From positions 31,153,504-31,217,503 of the forward strand of contig OZ037765.1 of the NCBI GenBank assembly GCA_964035545.1: DNA of 64,000 nucleotides. The letters are read 5' to 3'. Shown piece by piece: positions 20,727-31,900 of this stretch. A model generated the notes under the pieces. That model saw only the letters and a program-made list of their open reading frames with translations, searched no databases and was not told where the DNA came from. The stretch comes from Bugula neritina. Taxonomy: Eukaryota; Bryozoa; Gymnolaemata; Cheilostomatida; Bugulidae. Position 1 is the stretch's first letter; the number at the start of each line of letters is the position of its first letter. The position numbers were made by a program, and so were the translations under genes.

Positions 20727-22018
20727 ACTAGCTAATTGACGCTAATGCATTAATAAAATAAATAAGATTCTACAAGATTCAAATTTGCAATTGCACAAAC
20801 TTCGCTGAGATATTTTCTCATAATCAGTTCACGAACAGATCACGGGTTTTACGAGATATATGACATTTAGTATTAATAAACTTTGTTTCGTAAAACATTT
20901 AACATTAGCTGCTAATGATTGTGGTATAAATAAAAACAAAAAAATTGACAACATTTGTCATAAAATATATAACATTTATAAATATTACAATAATATTTAA
21001 ATAAATATTCAAAATGGGAAACAAAACCTGCGCAAATTTACATATAAACACTGAGCCTCACATACTGGAAATTCTAATAAGTAATAGTTATACTTATAGT
21101 AATAACTCTACCCGAGCTACTGCGTACTAAAAGTAAATGTAATGCTTCATGTTTTATGGTTTTACCAAATAGCATATTTTTAGGAATCTGCATATTTATA
21201 TTAAAAAGTAATGCTCAATTAATTAAAAACTTATCTTCTTTACAAGGTTTCAGGTTACACTTTCACTTCGACTTACTACTTTTATTAATTATTTTACTTC
21301 TAGTTCTACAGTACTTCTAGTTCTACTTCTAGTTCTAGTAACTATTACTATTAGTATTAGTATTACTATTAGTATTAGTATTAGTAACTATAACACTATT
21401 GTTACTATTATGGTATTACTATTAGTATTTACTAATTTAGTAGTTATACTAAATCTAATACTTATACTTATAGTTATAGTTAATGTTATAGTTGTTGTAA
21501 TACTAATACTAATAGTAATTGTTAATTGTTTATTTTGAATGTCATGATAAGATAAATCTCTTATTTTTAAACCAGTTAAAAAAATTTTTGACATGAAGAA
21601 ATTGATAATAATAAACTTATGCTATGTGATGAGTAAAACCAAATATTTTGTATTTTAGCTCATGAGCAGTAAAGCATTTTATCTTATTTTTCATCTGCTG
21701 AATTATTTAGATAAGCACATTTGGCTTCATTTTGATAACTTTCAGTTTTTTGTAATCATTCTGGTTCTTTATTTAAAATTAATATAAACAAATTTTTATA
21801 TAATATATAGTGGAATGTAAAATTCTACAATTCTTTCCAATAGCAAGTCAAAAATTTAACACCCATAGCCTACCTCTTAGATTTATGAACTAAAAATATT
21901 CTTACTACAAAATCAGTTGGTTCCATATTTGAAAACTTTTTTTTTGTTTGATGATACATCTGTGAACTTGAGATTATGTTTTTTTAGGAAATTCTCTTAT
22001 GACACTTATTAACCAATC
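20727..22018. promoter_or_regulatory. Divergent LSM14/TAF4 intergenic region
   Basis: The start codons of LSM14 (-) and TAF4 (+) are 1.29 kb apart. The stretch 20730-21050 is the likely shared promoter zone. From 21050 to 21520 it is again a drifting TAGTAATACTAATA / AACTATAAC tract. A polypyrimidine run ending in TTTTTTTAG at 21987 just upstream of the TAF4 ATG suggests a 5'-UTR intron, which would put the tract inside TAF4's first intron. TSSs are not visible. Confidence 0.4.
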
Positions 22019-25000
22019 ATGGGTGGTGAATCCAAACCTGGAATCAACACTTTGTCAGCCATTGGACTGCCTTCTGATGAAAAAAGATCTACTCTGGATA
22101 ACACTCACAGAAAGATAATTGACTTGTTGAATGCATCTCCATCAACAGCAACCCAGCAGAATGATAAAGAAAAACCCATCACTCAATCAAATGCTCATGG
22201 AAATTTAGCTGCTTCATTGGCTTTTTATGTTCCAAAAGCTTGCAACGTCAGCATCGGCAAGGAAAATGAGTCACCTTTAGTTCACTTTCAAACATCTCAA
22301 CAATATGTTGCAAAGAGTGCTTCTAACACCACACCTAAGGCATGTATCATTTTGTCAAGTATTTAAATGAGTCGGTAAAGGTAATTATAGTTGATTATGC
22401 AGACATATTTATTATTTGGAGTTAAAGCTAGCAAATCTTTTAAAAATTAAGTTGTATGCTTGAATGATAAACCTGTAACATTATACAATATGCCTTGCTT
22501 TTGTAGCATCTAAACAGAATTGTCTACCCCGTGATTTTAGCAGATAAAAATGGGCGAGTTATATCCATTCAGTATGGACCTTCAGTTGCTCCAAGTAAAC
22601 AATGTAATGATTTCAAACTTGTCAACAAATTGACCAACGAAATATCTCCAGCAAGTCATACAACACCCATAGGCAGCATTAGAGCGGCAGCACCTGTTTC
22701 AGCACCCAATACTACGTCCATATCTGCTGTGTGTCATCCAAATCTTTCTGTAACAGCCTCTCCTTGTAATTTGCAAGTAAACCGAAAACTTCCAGTGGCA
22801 AACGTTATAGGTTCTAAGGGTATGTTGATGTATGCATGTTAATACTATTGATTTGGCACTTGAATCCTAGGTGCTGTTCAAATGTTTTATCAAGTGAAAT
22901 AAATGAAGTTTATTATGTGTGATGCTGGTATAAGTCCTCAGCTGAAAATGTATATGTATTCTGAAATTGATATCTGGTTAGCAAGATTATACCTGCCATG
23001 GTCATCTAAGTGTTTATAATATGTGCAGTATAGTGGTCTGATGACTTTAGGCATCAGGTTTTCCCCCATTATTACTCCACAATGATTTGTTTTCTTCGAA
23101 TAAAAACTCATTGAAAGTTGTTAATTGCAGTGAAAATATCCTTTCATGAAAAATTTCACTTTTTGCCGCATCTGCTTACTGTGTAAAAATTATTTTGCTC
23201 ATAAGTTAAGAAAGTTGTGAGCCAGTGTTTGTTGGAGATATCAATGTTTCTGTTGTTGTTGTCAATTAATACAGGAGAAAGACTGGCTGTAGACATCAAA
23301 AGTATTTTGAAACTTAAATCACTACTAGAGACAATACTGAAGACTACTAAAGAGTCAGCGAACCATTTCAAGATTGTGAGGTACACAGAGGCTGTCATGG
23401 TATGCTAATGTATTACGTAGCTTCTCTATTGTCTTGGAGATAATGTTTTCTTGATTAATAAGCACAATTATGCTATTTCTTTAATCATTATTATGTCTTA
23501 TTAAATATTGCTGAAGAGTTTGGAAAAATCATTGCTAAAATATTTTTTCTGTTTATAAGTAACTGTAGAAAAGACCATTTTTACTCTTATTGTTTACACT
23601 GCTGTACCTTATACAATTCCTTTCTGTTTTATATTACTTTACTTGTATATTTTATACTTCTATACTTTATACTTTACACTATGCTAGCAATATGCTTTAT
23701 ACTATGCTAGTTATATACTTTATACTATGCTAGTTATATACTTTATACTATGCTAGCAATATACTTTATACTATGCTGGTTATATACTTTATACTATGCT
23801 GGTTATATACTTTATACTATGCTAGTTGTATACTTCATACTATGCTGGTTATACACTTTATACTATGTAATTTAATCTCCTATACTACTTTATTTTTGAA
23901 GGCAGGCACCATAGTTCCCACACAGTTTATAAGCATGCTACAAAGTGTCATGCTTGAAGTTAGTCCAACCGTGAAAGATTTAATCACAGTGAGTTCTTCT
24001 CACCAATGGCAATGAGTTTTGATTTATTGCTTTTTTATTTGAAAATTCCTTCATCACGTTATTCAAAGGCTTTTTTTAAGTCAAGGGCAGATGATTACAA
24101 AACTTAGTAATTGGAATTTCTAAGTTTTCAATTAAGCAAATTATATAACGAAAAATGGTTTTTCTGATTTCTTTACAATACTTGTGCACTTCTTAGAGGA
24201 ACTTACCTGGCTTACGGATAGCTGCTATTAAAGATAAAAATTTTGCTATCAGCGGTTTATCTAAGGATTGGATGACTCCACCACCATCACAGTTAAACAT
24301 GGTTAGTAACTCGTGAGTAGTTGTATCACTTGTGCTTTAGTCTGCGTGTTTTCAACTGCAATACCTGAGTATCGCACAATCAGCATATTTTCTAATCACA
24401 GAGCTGTGAGAAGTAGTAGAAACTTCTATTCAAAAAGTTTTCAAAACAAACTATTTTAACAACCAACCAGCTGTAGTTGAGTTGTAGCTGAAATTATTTC
24501 TCAGTGTTGCTAGATGAATGTGTAATAAATGGACCTGTGGAAATAGACATTTGAAACCTCCATTTCTCGTACCTTCAATTTTTTTCTTGTTTTTTATTGA
24601 TTTGTCTTGCACCACAGAGCACTTGTCTTGTATTGCTAGGCAGTTTTTATTGTTTTTTTTATCATTGCACCAATATACCTAACACTATGGAGAGAAAGAG
24701 AGAAATTGTCTGTCAACTTACATAATACATTCATTCATTGGACACTCATTTCTTCCTATGTCATGAAATTTATTTGAAAAATTCAGTGAACTTATAACTG
24801 TCTAAGAATACAATAACATGCTATGTAGTAGAAGACTTGAACAACATTGTGGACTGTTTAGTTTATGCCATTACATTTTTCAAACTTCTACACAGTGTAT
24901 AGCATGTAGAAGAATGTGTTGTATGCTTTCCATGTGGATTTTAGTCTCCACAGCCTCGGAAAATAGTCCTTCAGGGATTACGACCTATACAGCCTTCTAT

Positions 25001-28000
25001 GCTGAGTCATCCCAAGTTTTCCCTACGGCCAATTGGCCAGAATGTTCGACATGTGAGGTGGGTACTGACAACTCCGCAACTTAGCAGCTCATAGATTTAT
25101 TTGTTACATAATGTAGTGCAATATATCATAATTATATGTAACAACTTCAGTTACTGCTTTAAGGCAAAATTAATTTACCCAGTTATCTTTCTATTTTTGA
25201 TTAGCTTACATATAAACAACCAATATTTAACCTTTTTGCATTGTACAAGATGAAGTTGTCTCACCTGTTTTATTTGTTACAGTCCGATAAGACCAGCCAT
25301 GCGTTGGAATATCAAAAGTGAGACTCCATTTTCTCTGTGTATCCCCGTATTGCGTCAGTTTCTTCAACAAAAACGTAAATATTGAACACTATCTGTATTT
25401 GTAAGGGATTCCTCTAGTTATAAATAGTATATTTATTTGTATAATCTGTGCTATTTTTATTCACAAGATATTTGTAATGCAATAAAATATAATTATATTT
25501 ACATACTTTAGTTTCAAAGTCAAGTTTAGTGGATCTTAAATATTAGTTATATATAGTCAACTCAAAATGATTCAATGTTGAAAACTGTGGATAAATGTTT
25601 TCCTTCTATAAATATATTGTGAAAAGCAAAATAGTTATGCTTTTAGTTCAGACTTGCTTTATAAAACTAACTCTGGTCATTTTTTATCAAACTGTTATTT
25701 TCCAAAAGTTGCTTACAATTTGATGCTCTCAGAAGAGGTGCTTCTGAGAACATGATTAGAAGTTTTCTTCTCTCTGTTACTCTCGAGTAAACCTGTTTTG
25801 GTTGAGTCATCATTGCTGCCTGGAGACTATTTCCAGTTCAAGGCTACCGTTGCTGCCTCATCACAACCTTGCAAACACCCGTAGTATCATGTCATGTATT
25901 TATATTTATTTTATGGTCTTTCTGCTGCTAGTAAGGAAGAGAGGGTTGAGGAAATTTTCAAATGACACCATGTTTCTGGTATCAAAGGCCTGTGCAGAGA
26001 AGTTGCGTCACATAATAATAGAGTGCATCACACTTATGGAGCATCGCCGGGAGTCTTATACAGTAAATACTATATACTATACTACTATATACTATACTAC
26101 TATATACTATACTACTATATGCTGTACTACTATATACTATACTACTATATACCATACTACTATATACCATACTACTATATCCTATACTACTATATACTAC
26201 TATATACTATACTACTATATGCTATACTACTATATACTCTATAATACTATATACTATACTACTATATACTCTATAATACTATATACTGTACTACTATACT
26301 ACTATAACTATATACTACTATATGCTATATACTACTATATACTATACTACTATATGCTATACTACTATATGCTATACTACTATATACTCTATAATACTAT
26401 ATACTATACTACTATATACTCTATAATACTATATACTGTACTACTATACTACTATAACTATATACTACTATATGCTATATACTACTATATACTATACTAC
26501 TATATGCTATACTACTATATGCTATACTACTATATACTCTATAATACAACATGTCTGGTAAAACACTAGTTTATTGATATTGTAGCAAAACCCGAACTTA
26601 ATAGTCACTAAAAACATACGCTCTTGTATCAGCTTTCTGAAGAGTTTGGAGGAGGTTGAGAGAGATAGAAAAGCTGCAGAAGAAAGGCAGGTGTACCTGA
26701 AAGCTGTGAAAGCTAGCAACAGGAACCCAGGTCCTGAGCTGGAAGAGTTGAAGAGGAAAGCTAAAGCTGTAAGGCTCATTATTTTGTCATACTACATAAT
26801 ATACACATTCATAGTAACGTATTCATAGTATTTGGTTATGTGAAAAGGTGTGAGCAAGTTTGATTGGTGGGTTGACAAAATTGTGTTGCAATTTTATGAA
26901 ACAGGTTTTTGTCAGTAACAAGTGGAATTGAAGCAACAAAAGATCATTTTTTCTGTTCTTTGGTACACATAATCTTGCAATAACTTAATGAAACCATTTT
27001 TAGCATCTCTGTATTTGGAGTTAATTTGACCGTAGAAATTCAAGTTGGTAGTTAATATGTGAATGTTTGTGTATTTTACAGTTGTTTAATTTAATAAAAC
27101 GTTTGTGTTTTTAACTGGTAAGTATGGTGGTTGGTCTGAAACCCTCAGACTTAGAGAAGTGCTGGTGGTGGCTCTTTACACTGAGGAATTGTCACCCTTG
27201 TCATGCATGTTGGTAGTCAAGCGGATGATAAACTAAGAGAATATTCTCTTTGCATGCCTTTCTTACCACAACCAAATATAAAACTGTCTGATTTTAAGCA
27301 CTGCAGAGTTGTGTGTGGAGTCAAAATATTTTCTAAAATTATGTAGAAATTCGTCCTCAAAAGGCACCATTCAACCTCACATTATAAATTCACAGTATGG
27401 TTTTTTGCTCTTCATGGTGGAATTTCCATTTATGTTGAGTAGCTGTAGTAAATATAAAACTCACTAATGCTATAAGATTGTGGCAGAAGATTTTTAATGT
27501 CATGTTCATTAAACTATTATATGCTTGCAGTTTAAAGAAGCTGAATATGAAATGGCACTCCTGAATAAAGCTAATGAGACAGCACTGAGAGAGAGTGCAC
27601 CTAGAAAGAGAAAATTTGGTCATTTAGTAAAGACTGAACAAACTGATTTGATGAATGTCACTCATGTATGTGTAAGATGAAGCCCTTTACTGCTTATGTT
27701 TCACTTAAACCAGGCGCTTTTACTTGAAGAGAAGTTTGTAGCATTTTGTTTATTAATTTCTTAAAAAGTTGAGGAAAGGCATATGTCAAACAGAAATCAT
27801 TGAAATCAATACTGAATCAGTTCCTTATTGACTGAAGCCATGCAGTGTTTTTGTGTTGTGAAATACTAATTTAAAGTCTAGTTTTCCATGTGCTGTAGAA
27901 ACACTCATACTGGTGTTGACTCGTTTCAGATGCAACCGAGACGGAAGAAGATCTGCAGAAGAGATCTGCAGTATGCACTCGAGAATGATCAAGACTTTTC

Positions 28001-28034
28001 CAAGTCACCAGCATTCTTTCGCTCATATTTTTGA
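22019..28034 (+). CDS. TAF4: TAF4, TFIID subunit 4, 11 exons, 569 aa
   Basis: TAF4 pairs with TAF12 through a histone-like fold and scaffolds TFIID in the nucleus. Exons: 22019-22339, 22507-22819, 23275-23399, 23902-23988, 24197-24301, 24945-25057, 25283-25374, 25932-26062, 26586-26768, 27531-27665, 27930-28034; phases close to 1710 nt. An in-frame TAA precedes the ATG. Residues 1-210 are a Ser/Thr/Asn/Pro-rich unstructured region. The TAFH (NHR1) domain is at about 222-295 (KSLLETILKT, AGTIVPTQFISMLQS, RNLPGLR). The C-terminal domain runs from about 375: SKACAEKLRHIIIEC corresponds to the histone-fold helix, FLKSLEEVERDRKAAEERQ and ELEELKRKAKA to the family's charged helix, APRKRKFG to the conserved basic motif, and RRKKICRRDLQYALEND to the C-terminal RVNLRDLIFCLE helix. 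It is shorter than vertebrate TAF4 (about 1085) because the Gly/Ala/Gln-rich N-terminus is missing. Intron 1 would use a GC donor. Confidence 0.9.
23660..23870. repeat. 23-bp minisatellite in TAF4 intron 3
   Basis: About 8-9 copies of a 23-bp unit (core TGCTAGTTATATACTTTATA) ending shortly before the exon 4 acceptor. Confidence 0.85.
26063..26546. repeat. TATACTAC satellite with 150-bp higher-order unit, TAF4 intron 8
   Basis: Starting at the exon 8 donor, the array is made of TATACTACTA-type units of 10-15 bp. Superimposed is a 150-bp higher-order unit. Positions 26221-26370 and 26371-26520 are identical as far as I can read, and a third copy starts at 26521 and breaks off after 26 bp. It ends about 40 bp before exon 9. 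Confidence 0.9.
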
Positions 28035-28902
28035 TAAAAAGTTTTTCAAATTCTAATATCACTACTATTTAATATTTTGCTCATCTATCAAGATATTTTT
28101 CATTCTATTTTAAATCAATCAAATTTCTTTGAAAAAAAAACTTATTTTTTGAATGTTAGTTTATCATGTTCTTCTGAATCAAACATTTTTGTATGTTTGC
28201 TATTATTTTTTTGCCACCAGTATTATTGATTAGAATAGTATTCGTCAAATTGGATTCCAGTCACTAAATTAAAATATTAGTTGAATTTCATTTCAATGAT
28301 TCCAGTTAAGCTATTTATAATCTGTATATGCTTTTGCGATCATTTGTGTTCTAAGATAAGGCAAGTATATTTTGTATTTGTATTCTAAATTATTGTTCGT
28401 ATGCCTTTATGCAGTAATTTCAAATGTTGCTACAATTATTTGCTATGAGTATGTGTAAAACACAATAAATCTTCAACATACTACATATAATACACCTTCT
28501 GGTAATTAGCTGTAAATTTTCACTGTTAATGGAAATACAATCACACTTTTGTACTAATTGATTGTATCACTTCAACATCTTCTAAATTCTAGTTAGTTGT
28601 CATATGCTTAAGCAACATTAAAGTTGGGCATGTTAATAACGACTGCTGTCTGTGCGTAACAATAATATGTAAAACAAAGTTGTCCTCTCTACTTGTAAGA
28701 AGGTAAAGAAAATACGTATTAAAATGACGCGTTGCTATTGGTTGCGTGTTGAACAGAACGAGAAAAATTAGTTATGATAATACTATTGCCATGAGTATTT
28801 TGTCGGTTTCGTGTTGCTGCAGGTGCTTGAAAATAAAAAAAGAAGGTTCCTATTTTAAACTTGGATAACGATAAAGTCTGTATCAGTAAATTTTGCACAA
28901 AG
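28035..28902. other. TAF4 3' UTR and MDM1 promoter interval
   Basis: This 868-bp gap holds the TAF4 3' UTR with AATAAA at 28464-28469. The MDM1 upstream region follows, with an inverted CCAAT (ATTGG, 28737-28741) embedded in GTTGCTATTGGTTGCG about 165 bp before the MDM1 ATG. GTTGCTAT resembles a half-site of the RFX X-box found in ciliary/centriolar gene promoters. Confidence 0.45.
28464..28469 (+). terminator. TAF4 poly(A) signal
   Basis: AATAAA 430 nt after the TAF4 stop, in AT-rich sequence. It is the first canonical hexamer I found in the 3' region. Confidence 0.5.
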
Positions 28903-31900
28903 ATGCCTGTTAGATTTAAGGTGCGTAAATATTATGAAAAATATTGAGTATGTGATAAGTATGAGTATCAGCTTTAATTTTAATTGAGAACCTGATATCA
29001 AAGTGAAAGTGAATGATGTTGATATTGTCATATTCATATTCACATTGATTAACTTTAATTTTTAAGCCATTGTCATTATGACTATGATTGTGACTGAACG
29101 TAAATCGTTGTGATTGGTAAAAGTTTGTTGCTGGGTACAGCAACAAACTTTTACCAATCTTTCGATTACTGCACCTATCTATAAGTATAAGTATAATGAA
29201 TAATCTAAAGATTTTACTACTATTTTACTAGCATATAATATATACACATTACATACACTAATTCAGTTTTAGTTTATGTTGTAAATATAATACTAATAGT
29301 AATAGAGATTAAATAAGCTATTTCTCAACTATAAGCTGTTATAGTAAAAAAAAATACAGAGCATGTAACATCAGTTAAAGTTGGCAATCTAAATAAATGG
29401 ACTTTTGATTAATTACTTCACCAGCAACTATGTGATTGATGTATATATATTTGTATTAGATATTATATAATATAATGGTTATTCAAACTGTCAGTTTGTT
29501 TGCAGGGTGATTCTGAGTATCATGAAAATTTTAAGTGGATTAGCTCACCAAAGAGTGCCACATTTTCTCCCACTAAGCAACAGCAAGCTGCAACTGCAGG
29601 TCTCAGTTCCCCACAAGTGAGTCACGTACAAGGTATGTTTTATTTATATATACATCAGTTGGCATATCTATTGCTAATAAATATTATGTCATTCTGTGTG
29701 AAATAGCTGTTTTTTTCTCGAAATACTTCAAATCTTGCAGACAAAAGTTACCCGATGGTAATTTTAGTAATCCTTTATACAAATTAAAGCATGAAGCATC
29801 AACTCAGAAATCATAATGTTGAACACTGTATCTTGAAACCACAGCTGCTAAGTAGTGACAGCATAGTTAATAAAGTGTTGGCTTAGCACTAATAATAGAT
29901 TGTTATTAAACGGCATCATAATCTGTAGTTAAGCTTTAGTCAGCTACTATGATACTGTTGACTTCTTAACATCATTTTAATAAATTTCAAATAATTTGTT
30001 ATCAATCAGTAAACAATTAGGTCTGCATTGTGTTAGTTTTATCAAAGTGATAAACTCCTGTTGTTTGGTTGTTGTGTATATGTGTAGCCTATAGAGTAAA
30101 GAATACTATGACAATATGTTTTGTAATATTTTATCAACCAGTTTACAATTGGTGCATGAACATTAACTGGATTGTATTCACAAATTTTTGCCTATAATAA
30201 TTTTTTTCTGTGCTGGTTATTAAAGTATATTGCATTTGATGTCATAGCTACTCCATTTATTTCTACTTTTGTAAACTGACCTGCAGACCATCATCAGATG
30301 CAAGCCGCATTAAACAGGAGACATAACTCCAAAATAAATAAGTTATGAGCTGCACATGGAAAATAAAACATTATGCTTTTTAAATCAGGGTTTATGGATG
30401 AGCCAGCTATTTTGCGAAAGAAAAAGCCTATCCCACTGATTACGACTAGCACTACTAAAATGTTTGACGAGGAGCTGGTAGTACCCGATGATTACATGCT
30501 ACTAGGGAGTCAAGAGAAATTCACAACCAACGTTCCTTACAAAGATTATCTGACTAAAAATCGCTCTAGAGTTTTAGGCACTACTTACGTGGTAAGTGAA
30601 TATTGTCTAATACTATTTTTGTTGTTTTGTATTGAAATTCTGATTTTTGAAAATTGTTTGTAAAATACAACAGTTGATTTTAAAAAATCAAAGTTTTAAA
30701 ATGAACTTTTCTTGAAGGCTCCATCTAAGCCTGTGGACTTTGAACAGCTGCAGCCTTCTCCCTCCAAACCTTTGGCTAAAATAAATTTTGACGCAGGTGC
30801 TCCTAAAAGACAAGGTAGGCATCTAAAAACTAAGGTGTGAATCTGTTTAAACAGTTCATCAACACTTCTTGTGACTTTATATTTGAAATTGTGAAAACAA
30901 TGAATTTAGAACTTTGGAAAACTAAATACCTCTATCTAAACATATAGTTTTTGCAGTTGCGGCTGTTATTACTGTTTGAAATGATAATCACTTTTTTATG
31001 TAAAGTGATAAGTTTATTTTCACATCATCATACGGTTTACCCAAAGCACTAGTGACAAATCATACGCATATTGTAACATATGTAGTTGCTAAGGAACAGC
31101 CACCAGTGGATGTTGAAGGTAGAGCTAAACCTGTTAACTTATCCAAGACCAGAGTCATTGCTAAGGAGCCAGCTATTCCTGTGGTATGACCATCCTATAA
31201 GTTGACAGCATTTCCATTAATATAAAGTATTGATAAGTATAGGAACGTGTAAAGTTTTGTTTACTTCAAGAAAAAGTTTTTTATCCAGTTTTGAGTTCTG
31301 ATAATTAACGATTTCCACTAGAAGTATTGTTAATGGATTCTTTTTATTCAGCCTGAATATCACTTCTGCAAAATGTTATCAATAAGTAGAAATTTCAATT
31401 AGAAGCCATCTATAGTACAACACTGCTTACATGTAAATAATTTTTCTTGCTTAATTACTTCATGTAATTTGAGTACCTGGCAGGATGTACTTTTGACAAA
31501 TTATGTAGTACTATATGCACACATACTTGCAGACATATATACATGCATGTATACATGTAGGACATATAAAAATGATATATTTACAGTATATACAGTAGGA
31601 AACAACTCTATTATAAACAATGTTATTACATGTTCCTCCAGTCTCCGCCCCACTCCTCTGTTAGTGGCAGCACCAGCTCCACCCCTAGGCAGATGGCTAA
31701 AACAAAGGTTATTGAAAAGCCAAAAGTTTCTCAACCTGTTCCTCGACAAGTGCAGGCTGAACTGTCTCATTCCCCTAATAAGTCCTCAGCTCTAGTTGTT
31801 GAAGCCAAGGCTAAATCAAAGCAAGATCCAAATGTTGATGTATGTAGATATTATGTTACAGATGAGTTTTATATTTATTCTTTCTTGAAATGTAAATATT

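Noticed and set aside
25802..26569. A 255-codon ORF rich in Tyr/Ile/Leu
   Set aside because: Only 25932-26062 is a TAF4 exon; the rest is upstream intron and the TATACTAC satellite.
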